Origin: Gp1-AA133 sp963850425
GTDB taxonomy: Bacteria > Acidobacteriota > Terriglobia > Terriglobales > Acidobacteriaceae
Direction of reading: 5' to 3'
Assembly (NCBI GenBank): GCA_963850425.1
Contig: CAWKLF010000006.1
Location: 1-64,000, forward strand
Length of the DNA: 64,000 nucleotides
The position numbers and the translations under genes are program-made. Each line of letters starts with the position of its first letter. The stretch's first letter is position 1. The notes under the pieces are model-generated. The model did no database searches and was not told the origin of the DNA. It was given only the letters and a program-made list of their open reading frames with translations. Shown here in pieces: positions 41,715-49,659 of the stretch.

Positions 41715-43127
41715 TTAAATGTCGTAGTACAGCAGAAATTCATATGGGTGCGGCCGTAGCCTCACGGCCTCAACCTCTTTTTCCCGCTTATATTCCAGAT
41801 AAGTCCTTAACAGTTCCTCAGTGAATACGTCGCCCTTCAGCAGGAACGTAGAGTCCCGTTCGAGCGCATCGAGAGCCTCTTCCAGTGATGCCGGCATGGA
41901 CGGCACCTTCGCGAGTTCTTCCGGGCCGAGATCATGAAGATCCTTATCCAAGGGGAGACCGGGGTCCATCTTGTTTTCGATACCGTCGAGGCCTGCCATC
42001 ATCATCGCGGCAAACGCCAGGTACGGGTTGCAACTCGGGTCTGGCGGCCGGAACTCAACCCGCTTCGCCTCCGGCGAGGCCGAGTACATCGGAATACGGC
42101 AAGCAGCGGAACGATTGCGTCGGGAATACGCCAGGTTGACGGGCGCCTCAAAACCAGGCACCAGACGCTTGTAAGAATTGGTCGTAGGCGCGATTAAGGC
42201 CGCCAAAGCCGGTCCGTGTTTGATGAGCCCCCCGATATACCAGAGCGCCACCTGCGATAAGCCTGCGTAGCCGTCCCCTGCAAAAAGAGGCTTGCCGTCT
42301 TTCCAAAGCGACTGGTGCGTGTGCATCCCGCTTCCGTTGTCGCCATAGATGGGCTTGGGCATGAAGGTCACCGTCTTGCCGTACTGGTTCGCCACATTCT
42401 TCACGATGTATTTGAACAGCAGCATGCTGTCGGCGGACTTCACCAGCGAATTGAAGCGCAGGTCGATTTCGGTTTGTCCTGCCGTGGCCACCTCGTGGTG
42501 GTGGCATTCCACAGTCATGCCCGCGTTCTGCATGGTGACAACCATTTCGCTGCGCAGGTCCTGATAGTGGTCGGTCGGAGGTACCGGGAAATAGCCTTCC
42601 TTGTAGCGCGGGCGATAGCCAAGATTGTTCTCAACCCTACCGGAATTCCAGCGTCCTTCTTCCGCATCCACGAAGTAAAAACCATGCTGCGCACGCTGGT
42701 CGAATCGCACGCTGTCAAAAATAAAGAATTCCGCTTCCGCGCCAAAATAAGCTGTGTCGGCAACGCCGGATGCGTTCAGGTACATTTCAGCCTTGCGGGC
42801 AATGTAGCGCGGATCGCGGTCATAGCGTTGCTTTGTAACAGGGTCGATCACGTCCGCAATCATGACCAGCGTGGAGACTTCCGTAAACGGGTCCAGCAGG
42901 TGAGACGCGGGATCCGGGATCAACAGCATGTCGCTCTCGTGGATCGCGGCCCATCCCCGAATGGAAGAGCCGTCCATGCCGAAGCCGTCGTCGAACGAGG
43001 CCTCGCTGAGTTGCTCAATGGGGTATGAGATGTGGTGCCAAAGGCCGGGCAGGTCCGTAAATCTCAGATCAAGAATCCTGACGTCGTTGCGCTTCGCGAA
43101 ATCCAGCACCAATCTGGGATCTGCCAT
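41715..43127 (-). CDS. glnA: Type I glutamine synthetase
   Basis: GlnA makes glutamine from glutamate, ammonia and ATP. The 470-residue protein has the standard GSI blocks: FDDGFGMDGSSIRGW, FGAEAEFFIFD (metal-binding Glu), the ATP region KPIYGDNGSGMHTHQSLWK, NSYKRLVPGFEAPVNLAYSRRNRSA and VEFRPPDPSCNPYLAF. The Tyr that is adenylylated in the GSI-beta type is His398 here (DKDLHDLGPEE), so the normal adenylylation control cannot operate. The 25-residue GSI-beta insertion seems present by length. It is divergent from a LysR gene, which may regulate it. Confidence 0.93.
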   Translation of the reverse strand: MADPRLVLDFAKRNDVRILDLRFTDLPGLWHHISYPIEQLSEASFDDGFGMDGSSIRGWAAIHESDMLLIPDPASHLLDPFTEVSTLVMIADVIDPVTKQRYDRDPRYIARKAEMYLNASGVADTAYFGAEAEFFIFDSVRFDQRAQHGFYFVDAEEGRWNSGRVENNLGYRPRYKEGYFPVPPTDHYQDLRSEMVVTMQNAGMTVECHHHEVATAGQTEIDLRFNSLVKSADSMLLFKYIVKNVANQYGKTVTFMPKPIYGDNGSGMHTHQSLWKDGKPLFAGDGYAGLSQVALWYIGGLIKHGPALAALIAPTTNSYKRLVPGFEAPVNLAYSRRNRSAACRIPMYSASPEAKRVEFRPPDPSCNPYLAFAAMMMAGLDGIENKMDPGLPLDKDLHDLGPEELAKVPSMPASLEEALDALERDSTFLLKGDVFTEELLRTYLEYKREKEVEAVRLRPHPYEFLLYYDI

Positions 43128-43576
43128 GTCTTCCCTTCCAGAGGTTGCGAGGCCACAAATTATTTTCGGACCCCGACATTGCTTTTCAAGCTACGGCAGC
43201 CAACGCTTGCGATGTCACGCGTTCGGCCACCTCAAACGGAGATCGACGTCGTGAGTTCGTAAGTCGCCGCTAGAGTGTAGAGGGTCGAAGGAAGACGCTC
43301 GAAATTGATTGTTTTTATGGAAGGAATAAGCAGAGTTTATTCCCAGCAGGAAGAACCGAAGTGAGGGCAAGGCAGGGCCGCGACGCAAGCCCTTCTTCTG
43401 ATGCCATTCTCGGTTGAACGGGATGCGACTGGTCTTGCGCCGTAGGGCCAAATCGATTGTTTCAATGCTCCGATTCGAAGCGTTTATGATAGTGCATGGA
43501 GAACAACCCTCTCTAGACTTCGGGCGGAATGCGAAATTAGGTTTTTTCGCTGCTTTACCAGTAAAGCACAAACGCG
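43128..43576. other. Divergent intergenic region between glnA and lysR-type gene
   Basis: No gene is seen in these 449 bases. The LysR start is preceded by TGCTTTAC-CA-GTAAAGCA at 43551-43568. No sigma-54 promoter was recognised for glnA. Confidence 0.5.
43551..43568. promoter_or_regulatory. Interrupted palindrome before the lysR-type gene
   Basis: TGCTTTAC (43551-43558) and GTAAAGCA (43561-43568) are inverted halves separated by CA. The location 9 bases before the ATG suits an autoregulatory operator or a leader hairpin. Confidence 0.4.
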
Positions 43577-44494
43577 ATGGACTTTGACCAGCTTGAAACC
43601 TTCCTGGAAGTGGCGCGCCTGTGTTCGTTCTCGCGGGCTGCCGAAAAGCGCTTCCGAACGCAGCCCGCCGTCTCTTCGCAGATCCGGGCGCTGGAGGAAG
43701 AAGTCGGAGCGCGTTTGCTTGACCGTTCCGGCGGCAAGGTTTCAGTCACAGCTTCCGGCAAGCTCTTTTTGAAATATGCGGAAGAAACGATCGAGGCCCG
43801 ACGAGCAATTTGTGTGGCAATCGCCGAAACCGAACGCATCCCGCGGGGTGAAATTGTTGTTGGCGCGAATGAAGGCACTTGCCTGCACGTGTTGCCGGAA
43901 GTCTTCGCAGAATTCAAGAAAAACTATCCCGACGTGTCGGTGGGAATCAAGCGCGCCGACTATGCCAAGACGCTCGATTCGGTAATCGACAATTCTGTCG
44001 ATTTCGGAGTAGTCTCCCTGCCGGTGACCGACCCTCGCCTCACCGTGGTTCCAATCCACCGCGATGAACTGGTCGTGATTGCTCCGCCAAACCATCCGCT
44101 GGCTCGGTCAAAGTCGACGACCATCGAAGAAGTTGGCGCTTTCCCTCTCCTGATGCCAAAGAGCGGACACACCCGCGATGCGCTTGAGAACCTGTTTCAC
44201 GAGCGGCGCATGAAACCGCAGATCTCCATGGAACTCGACTCGAGCGAACTTCTGAAACGCTTCGTCGCGGCAGATGTGGGGGTCGGGTTCATTGCCCGGT
44301 CCAACGTTGCCGAGGACGTGCGCGCCGATACACTCGCAGTGATTGCGATCGCCGATGCCCACATCCGTCGCGACTTGGCATTGGTGTTCCGCAAAGACAA
44401 AGCCCTCAGCCGAGCGGCACTCGTTTTTATCGATACCGCGGTGAAGATCAAGGCCCTCGACCCCGCCCTGGAGACCATCAAGCGCGGAAGGTGA
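43577..44494 (+). CDS. LysR-family transcriptional regulator
   Basis: The 305-residue protein has an N-terminal HTH (MDFDQLETFLEVARLCSFSR, then AAEKRFRTQPAVSSQIRALEEEVGARLLDR) and a C-terminal substrate-binding domain (GEIVVGANEGTCLHVLPEV through HIRRDLALVFRKDKALS). It resembles the CysB/CynR-like or GltC-type group. Position next to glnA suggests a role in nitrogen or amino-acid control, which is inference. The interrupted palindrome just upstream may be its own site. The stop (TGA at 44492-44494) overlaps a possible GTG start of the next gene. Confidence 0.9.
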   Translation: MDFDQLETFLEVARLCSFSRAAEKRFRTQPAVSSQIRALEEEVGARLLDRSGGKVSVTASGKLFLKYAEETIEARRAICVAIAETERIPRGEIVVGANEGTCLHVLPEVFAEFKKNYPDVSVGIKRADYAKTLDSVIDNSVDFGVVSLPVTDPRLTVVPIHRDELVVIAPPNHPLARSKSTTIEEVGAFPLLMPKSGHTRDALENLFHERRMKPQISMELDSSELLKRFVAADVGVGFIARSNVAEDVRADTLAVIAIADAHIRRDLALVFRKDKALSRAALVFIDTAVKIKALDPALETIKRGR

Positions 44495-44553
44495 CGAACT
44501 CGGATTCGGCCCTCTTTGCCCCTGGCCTCGCCCAATCAGCTAGAATTCTTGTA

Positions 44554-45867
44554 GTGACGAAGCTCCTACGAATCCTCCCATTGTGTCTGTTAAGCATGGC
44601 TGCTGTCGGCCAGACGGCCCGGAAACCCGCCTCCAGAGCGGTCGGCGTCTCCGGCAAGCTGGCCGCGGTCCATGTCGGTGGCACTCATCGGTATTCACCT
44701 GCTGAGGTAATCGCCGCTTCCGGACTGGAAGTTGGAGCGGTAGCGAACGAAGAAGACTTCCGGAAAGCCGCCCAACGGCTTGTGGATTGTGGATTCTTCT
44801 CGGACGTTTCCTACAGCTACTCGGCGGTGCCCACCGGAACAAAGCTCGACTTGGAGCTTACCGATAGTGACAAGCTGGTTCCGGCGCATTTTGAAAACTT
44901 CGTCTGGTTCACGGATGCCGAATTGCTCGCCAGGCTGCATGAACGCCTGCCCCTTTTCAAAGGGCAAGTACCGATCGGAGGCACGCTATCGGATCAAATC
45001 TCCGACATTCTCCAGAATCTCCTGGTCCCGGTCAGCCTCTCGGCTCACGCCGAATATGTGCGTGAAAGCAAGGAGCCCGGCGGTCCGATTGACGCCATCA
45101 ACTTCCGGGTTGTCGGTGTCAATCTCACCGTCGCAGAGGTAAGCTTCGAAGGCGCCGGATCAGAAGAACTCCCGGTGTTAAAAGATGCGTCCGAAAAGCT
45201 GGTGGGCAAGGACTACTCGCGCCCCGCTGTTTTGTCCTACACGACGAGGAATTTACTCCCAATTTATCTCGGACGCGGATTTCTCAAGGCCAGGATTACG
45301 GACGCGCAACCAAAGGTGGTGGGCGATACCGCGGACGAAACCGAAGTCTCGGTTCAACTCACCGTTTCTCCCGGTGACCAATACAAGATTTCTGACTTTA
45401 AGTGGGAAGGAAACAAGATCTTTCCAGCGGACAAATTGCAGCCGCTAGTTCGGGTGAAACCAGGCGATTTGGCCAACGCTCCAGAACTTAAAACCGACCT
45501 GGAGGCGGTTCACGACCTGTATACGAAGCGTGGCTACATGACGGCAGCGGTGAAGGCAGATGCCGAGTTGGATAATACGGCGAAAACCGTGGCCTATACC
45601 CTGGTGGTGTCCGAGGGCGACGTTTTCCACCTGGGCGATGTGGATATTCAGGGGCTCGATCCGAAAACCGTAGATCGACTGCGGGAGGCGTGGACTTTAC
45701 GTGAGGGCGATCCGTACGACTCCACCTATCCAAAGCGCTTCTTTGAAGACACCGTCAAGCTGTTATCCCGGGATGTGACCTGGACGATCAGCATTCATGA
45801 AGGCGTCAACGAAGAAGACAAAACGGTTGATGTAACCCTGCGCTACGGCATCAAGCCGCCTTCCTGA
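44554..45867 (+). CDS. Secreted POTRA-repeat protein without barrel
   Basis: Several POTRA-like repeats are visible (HRYSPAEVIAASGLEVGAVA, VSPGDQYKISDFKWEGNKIF, VSEGDVFHLGDVDIQGLDPK), as in the N-terminal part of BamA/TamA. The protein of about 437 residues ends without an outer-membrane barrel. A signal peptide (VTKLLRILPLCLLSMAAVGQ) is obtained from the GTG at 44554; a GTG at 44491 that overlaps the LysR stop is possible. POTRA domains mediate protein-protein contact in the periplasm. The role may be as a scaffold for an outer-membrane assembly factor. The nearest gene cluster gives no further clue. Confidence 0.75.
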   Translation: MTKLLRILPLCLLSMAAVGQTARKPASRAVGVSGKLAAVHVGGTHRYSPAEVIAASGLEVGAVANEEDFRKAAQRLVDCGFFSDVSYSYSAVPTGTKLDLELTDSDKLVPAHFENFVWFTDAELLARLHERLPLFKGQVPIGGTLSDQISDILQNLLVPVSLSAHAEYVRESKEPGGPIDAINFRVVGVNLTVAEVSFEGAGSEELPVLKDASEKLVGKDYSRPAVLSYTTRNLLPIYLGRGFLKARITDAQPKVVGDTADETEVSVQLTVSPGDQYKISDFKWEGNKIFPADKLQPLVRVKPGDLANAPELKTDLEAVHDLYTKRGYMTAAVKADAELDNTAKTVAYTLVVSEGDVFHLGDVDIQGLDPKTVDRLREAWTLREGDPYDSTYPKRFFEDTVKLLSRDVTWTISIHEGVNEEDKTVDVTLRYGIKPPS

Positions 45868-46084
45868 GTGTTCTCTGCGCACTCCGCGGAATTTCTCCGG
45901 GAGCTCTGCCTTTTAAGATTTCACCAGTCCATACCAGTGCGCACCTGCATCCTGATCAAATCTTGCCCCTTAGTCATTCCGACCGGCGACAAAGAAACGC
46001 CGTTTCTCTGGTAGTCTAGCCACATACAAGGCCCAAAACCCTGACTGGAAAATAAGGCCCACCCTATTGCAGGAGACACTAGGA

Positions 46085-46426
46085 ATGAAGATTCGCATGC
46101 AACAAATCGGACTTTTCTTGGCAGCCATGCTGATGGCGACCATAGCCTTTGCCGCCGACAAGGGGCAAAGCTTCACCGGAAAGGTAAGCGACGCTATGTG
46201 CGGCGCCCATCACATGATGTCGGGTTCGGAGGCGGACTGCACCCGCGCCTGTGTAAGCAAAGGGTCCAAGTACGCCCTGGTGGTCGGAGACAAGGTGTAC
46301 ACGCTCGACTCCAGCGACAAGGCAACTCTGGCCAGCCTGGACAAGGCCGCCGGATCCAGCGCCACGGTGACGGGCACCCTTAACGGAGATACCATTCAGG
46401 TCGCCTCCGTCGGCGCCGGGAAATAA
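46085..46426 (+). CDS. Small secreted protein with conserved Cys/His pattern
   Basis: A 113-residue protein with signal peptide (MKIRMQQIGLFLAAMLMATIAFAAD). The mature part contains SDAMCGAHHMMSGSEADCTR and ACVSKGSKYALVVGDKVYTL, with three Cys and two His that could bind a metal (copper or heme). The second half is a small beta domain (ATVTGTLNGDTIQVASV). Proteins of this type occur in multiple copies in related acidobacteria, but the function is unknown. The ATG at 46085 is preceded by AGGAGACACTAGGA. A terminator follows. Confidence 0.75.
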   Translation: MKIRMQQIGLFLAAMLMATIAFAADKGQSFTGKVSDAMCGAHHMMSGSEADCTRACVSKGSKYALVVGDKVYTLDSSDKATLASLDKAAGSSATVTGTLNGDTIQVASVGAGK

Positions 46427-46455
46427 CTTTACGCCGCATTGGCTGAATACTAGTT

Positions 46456-46490
46456 CGGGAGCTTTTCGCCGAAGCTCCCGTAATTTTTTT
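46456..46490 (+). terminator. Intrinsic terminator
   Basis: CGGGAGCTT (46456-46464) pairs with AAGCTCCCG (46472-46480) around a 7-base loop and is followed by TAATTTTTTT. Confidence 0.88.
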
Positions 46491-46584
46491 TGCTTACTCC
46501 AGCACTTTTCACCCAACGTTTACAAATCGACGTGTTAAATTTGCGTTTTCCTTAAACTCTCTCGTACCTCCGGAGGCAAATGAA

Positions 46585-47142
46585 TTGAGCAAGGACATGG
46601 TCCCGAAGCGGATCTTTTTCACCAAGGGAGTCGGCAAGCACCGCGAGCGCTTGACTTCCTTTGAGTTGGCGCTGCGGGACGCAGGCATCGCCGCTCAAAA
46701 CCTGGTTCGGGTCTCCTCAATTTTTCCACCCAACTGCAAGCTCGTGCCCCGCGCTACTGGACTGAAATTTCTCCACCCCGGTGAAGTCGTTTTTGCCGTG
46801 GTCGCCGAAAACAGCACTCGCGAACCACACCGCCTCCTGGCTTCCAGCATTGGCGTCGCCATTCCCTCCGACCGCAACACGTACGGCTACCTTAGCGAGC
46901 ATCATTCATTCGGAGAATCGGAGGATGCGGCCGGGGATTACGCGGAGGAGCTAGCGGCCGAAATGCTGGCCACGACGCTGAACGTCGATTTCGATCCCGA
47001 CCGCTCGTGGGACGAGAAAAAGCAGATCTACCGCTTGTCCAACAAGATCGTGCGTACCGCCAATGTGACGCAATCCGCGGTGGGCGACAAGCGTGGTCTA
47101 TGGACCACGGTCATCGCATCCGCCGTCCTGATCTTTGATTAA
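46585..47142 (+). CDS. pdaD: Pyruvoyl-dependent arginine decarboxylase
   Basis: The enzyme decarboxylates arginine to agmatine using a pyruvoyl group produced by self-cleavage. The 185-residue protein has the cleavage site VRVSSIFPPNCKLVP: Ser44/Ser45 is the predicted cut, leaving the pyruvoyl at residue 45. It also has FFTKGVGKHRERLTSFELAL, an E at RAEN-type VVAENS and HHSFGES near residue 105. Family members are mostly archaeal and from a few bacterial phyla. The start is TTG (46585) with GGAGG 8 bases upstream. It is the first gene of the polyamine block. Confidence 0.92.
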   Translation: MSKDMVPKRIFFTKGVGKHRERLTSFELALRDAGIAAQNLVRVSSIFPPNCKLVPRATGLKFLHPGEVVFAVVAENSTREPHRLLASSIGVAIPSDRNTYGYLSEHHSFGESEDAAGDYAEELAAEMLATTLNVDFDPDRSWDEKKQIYRLSNKIVRTANVTQSAVGDKRGLWTTVIASAVLIFD

Positions 47143-47172
47143 AAAGAATGGGACGGGCTCCCGGCCCGTCCC
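47140..47172 (-). terminator. Terminator of the DHS-like gene, between convergent genes
   Basis: GGGACGGGC (47150-47158) and GCCCGTCCC (47164-47172) form a 9-bp stem with a 5-base loop. On the minus strand it is followed by ATTCTTTTTA, so it fits termination of the DHS-like gene; it may also act weakly for pdaD. Confidence 0.65.
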
Positions 47173-47205
47173 GATTGTTGTCTTCCCTGCCGTCCCTAAC
47201 AACCT

Positions 47206-48354
47206 CTACTTGGCGGCCATTTTCTTCTTCGCCTTGCCCTTAAGCGATTTGTCCTTGTCGAGACGCTCCAACACCGCAGCCACAATGATTGGCAGTCCAA
47301 CCGTCGCGTCGACGAAGACCTCGCCAAACTTTCCGCCCTCTGCTGGCGGCACAAACTTGCCCCACGAAATCGCCTCACTGTAGGGGCTTCCGGACAAACC
47401 GCCCCAGTACACGGGCTCCGGGCAAATCCGCACGCCATAGTGATAGCGCTTCAAGGGAATGTTTTCTCCCAATCTCCGGTGGCGTAGCTCTACGAAGGGC
47501 CCGAACTGCTGCGACCAGTTGCGCGGGACTCCTCCGCCTATGGTCAGGATTCCCAGTCGCTTCTGCCGGAGCAACGTCGCGGCAAAGTGCTCGAGGTCGA
47601 CGAACGGGTCAAAGCGAATCTTGTGGCGTCCCGTCGATTCGCGAAGACGGTTGTTCAGCGCTACGTCGAGCCCAAGCTCTGAGTCTGTGAAAGCCGGTAC
47701 GAAGACCGGCACGCCTTGCTCGTATGCCGATTTCAGGATGCCTCGCTGGTCCTTGGCAGTCTTGGCCAGGTGAGCCCCGATGGTGTGATTCAGCTTGTAG
47801 GAGCACAGCACCTCGTTATGGTCCCAGCCCTCCAGAATCTCCGACATAACCTCTTCCACGTCATCAAGATTTTGCTCTGGTTCCAGGGTGTCGTAAACGC
47901 GGTTGTAGCCTTGCTCGTAGAGATCCTCGTCGGAAACCTCCGGATTCACGCGAAAGTGAGCCCGGCCAGTAGCCTCCACTAGACCATGTGCCATCAAGGC
48001 GCCGGTCGAAACTACTGCGTTCACGATGCCGCGATCAATCAATTCGGCGATGATGAGACCTTGCTTGGCGACCGTCATGGCTCCGGCAAGCGTCATCACG
48101 ACAAAGCATTCCTCGTCTCGCGCCATCGCCTCGAGCACATCCGCGGCTTCCCCGAGTTGGCGGCCCGTGAACGCCGTTTTCGACATCGCGCGTACGAGGT
48201 CGTCGATAGAACGCACCTTGCCGAGGTCAAGTGGTTCCAAGGGAATCAGGCGGTCTTCGATCGGATTATGCAGTTTGCGCTCGATCCCGGATCCGTCGGC
48301 GCCATTCGTATGCTTTTCCGCATGATTTCGTTTGTCATGATTACCTTGCTTCAA
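47206..48354 (-). CDS. Deoxyhypusine synthase homologue
   Basis: Eukaryal and archaeal deoxyhypusine synthase transfers the aminobutyl group of spermidine to eIF5A via an enzyme-imine on Lys. This 382-residue bacterial homologue has the NAD-binding STGALMAHGLVEATG, the DxxH-like segment and SGSPYSEAISWGKF with catalytic Lys333. GGVPRNWSQQFGPFVEL corresponds to the substrate region. Bacteria lack eIF5A, so homologues are thought to make homospermidine or spermidine from putrescine instead (inference for this gene). The start is TTG (48354) with GGAGG 6 bases upstream. It lies between pdaD and aguB, opposite in orientation to both. Confidence 0.85.
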   Translation of the reverse strand: MKQGNHDKRNHAEKHTNGADGSGIERKLHNPIEDRLIPLEPLDLGKVRSIDDLVRAMSKTAFTGRQLGEAADVLEAMARDEECFVVMTLAGAMTVAKQGLIIAELIDRGIVNAVVSTGALMAHGLVEATGRAHFRVNPEVSDEDLYEQGYNRVYDTLEPEQNLDDVEEVMSEILEGWDHNEVLCSYKLNHTIGAHLAKTAKDQRGILKSAYEQGVPVFVPAFTDSELGLDVALNNRLRESTGRHKIRFDPFVDLEHFAATLLRQKRLGILTIGGGVPRNWSQQFGPFVELRHRRLGENIPLKRYHYGVRICPEPVYWGGLSGSPYSEAISWGKFVPPAEGGKFGEVFVDATVGLPIIVAAVLERLDKDKSLKGKAKKKMAAK

Positions 48355-48484
48355 TCGACACCTCCAAATAAAGAGCTTCTCACTATATATAGGACTACTC
48401 TACTAGAAGGCGGCAAGGTCTAGCGAACTCGCAGCCTTAGGACTTTGCTATGCTATCTTGCCGTTCCACCGGGAGGTTGTTGAA

Positions 48485-49387
48485 TTGTCGCCAGAAAAGT
48501 TCACTGCAGCTTTGGTGCAGATGTCGTGCGGCCCAAGCCCGGAAGAAAATCTCCAGAAAGCCATCGCGCGCATCGGAGAAGCTGCAGTCAAGGGTGCGAA
48601 CGTTGTTTGCCTTCCCGAACTCTTCCAGACGCAGTACTTCTGTCAGCGCGAAGATCATGCGCTGTTCGATCTCGCGGAGCCAATTCCCGGCCCATCGACC
48701 GAAACGCTAGCAGCGGCCGCCAAAAAATACGAAGTCGTCCTGGTGGCGTCGCTTTTCGAGAAGCGGGCTCCGGGCGTTTATCACAATACTGCAGCGATAT
48801 TCGATCGGGATGGCACGCTGCGCGGCATTTACCGCAAGATGCACATTCCCGATGATCCGCTCTATTACGAGAAGTTTTACTTCACGCCAGGGGATCTGGG
48901 TTTTCGCTCATTCGATACAGCGGCAGGTAAAATTGGAACGTTGGTCTGCTGGGATCAATGGTATCCAGAAGGAGCTCGCCTCACCGCCCTGCAAGGCGCG
49001 ATTTTGCTTTTCTACCCGACCGCCATTGGCTGGCATCCCTCGGAGAAAGCGGAGTTCGGTGAAGACCAGTACGACGCCTGGAAGACGATTCAGCGCGCCC
49101 ACGCGATCGCCAATGGGGTGTACGTAGGCGTCGTGAACCGGGTCGGCTTCGAGACTGGCAATATTCGGGGCAATGAAGCGAAGGGCGCCGGCCTGGAGTT
49201 CTGGGGAGGATCCTTCATCTCCGATCCATTCGGCCGCGTCCTGGCGCAAGGTTCCCACGATAAGGAAGAAATCCTGACGGCCGAGGTTGATCTGCGCAAA
49301 CTTGAGGACATTCGCCGCAATTGGCCCTTCTTGCGGGACCGTCGTATCGACAGCTACGCGCCCATCACGAGTCGGCTGATAGATTAG
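48485..49387 (+). CDS. aguB: N-carbamoylputrescine amidase
   Basis: A nitrilase-superfamily enzyme that converts N-carbamoylputrescine to putrescine, CO2 and ammonia. The 300-residue protein has the catalytic triad Glu45 (VVCLPELFQTQ), Lys118 (GIYRKMHIPDDP) and Cys155 (TLVCWDQWYPEG), plus the family's FFTPGD-like FYFTPGDLGF. The TTG at 48485 is preferred: GGGAGG lies about 8 bases before it. It is followed by a small membrane protein and aguA on the same strand. With agmatine deiminase and the arginine decarboxylase nearby, assignment to the agmatine route is supported by context. Confidence 0.92.
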   Translation: MSPEKFTAALVQMSCGPSPEENLQKAIARIGEAAVKGANVVCLPELFQTQYFCQREDHALFDLAEPIPGPSTETLAAAAKKYEVVLVASLFEKRAPGVYHNTAAIFDRDGTLRGIYRKMHIPDDPLYYEKFYFTPGDLGFRSFDTAAGKIGTLVCWDQWYPEGARLTALQGAILLFYPTAIGWHPSEKAEFGEDQYDAWKTIQRAHAIANGVYVGVVNRVGFETGNIRGNEAKGAGLEFWGGSFISDPFGRVLAQGSHDKEEILTAEVDLRKLEDIRRNWPFLRDRRIDSYAPITSRLID

Positions 49388-49470
49388 CTGATGGCAGGCC
49401 GCTCGAACTCCGGGAAAAGCCACAAATGATGCTTTTTGGCCCAGTTTCTAATGCAGCTCACGGAGGAAGG

Positions 49471-49638
49471 GTGGACCCGTGGTTCTCGATTGCTGTCGGG
49501 GGATTTGTGCTGATCGCCACCTGGACGAAACACCTGAAAGCGGAGTTGAGGCAGGGTACACGTCTGAGCACTCTCTTGGGCATAAGTGCGATTTGTTTTG
49601 TTTTTCTCGCCACGGGAGTTTGGGAGCTATTTCATTGA
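49471..49638 (+). CDS. Small two-helix membrane protein between aguB and aguA
   Basis: A 55-residue protein from a GTG with GGAGG 4 bases upstream; a longer version from the ATG at 49426 is possible. It has two membrane helices (WFSIAVGGFVLIATW and LLGISAICFVFLATGVWELF) separated by a charged loop (TKHLKAELRQGTR). No family is recognised. Its position between aguB and aguA suggests co-transcription, but a functional link to polyamines is unknown. Confidence 0.5.
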   Translation: MDPWFSIAVGGFVLIATWTKHLKAELRQGTRLSTLLGISAICFVFLATGVWELFH

Positions 49639-49659
49639 CTCTGTTCTGCGCCGGACAGC

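Noticed and set aside
47206..48354. Deoxyhypusine synthase acting on eIF5A
   Set aside because: Bacteria do not have eIF5A; the polyamine neighbours favour a small-molecule acceptor.
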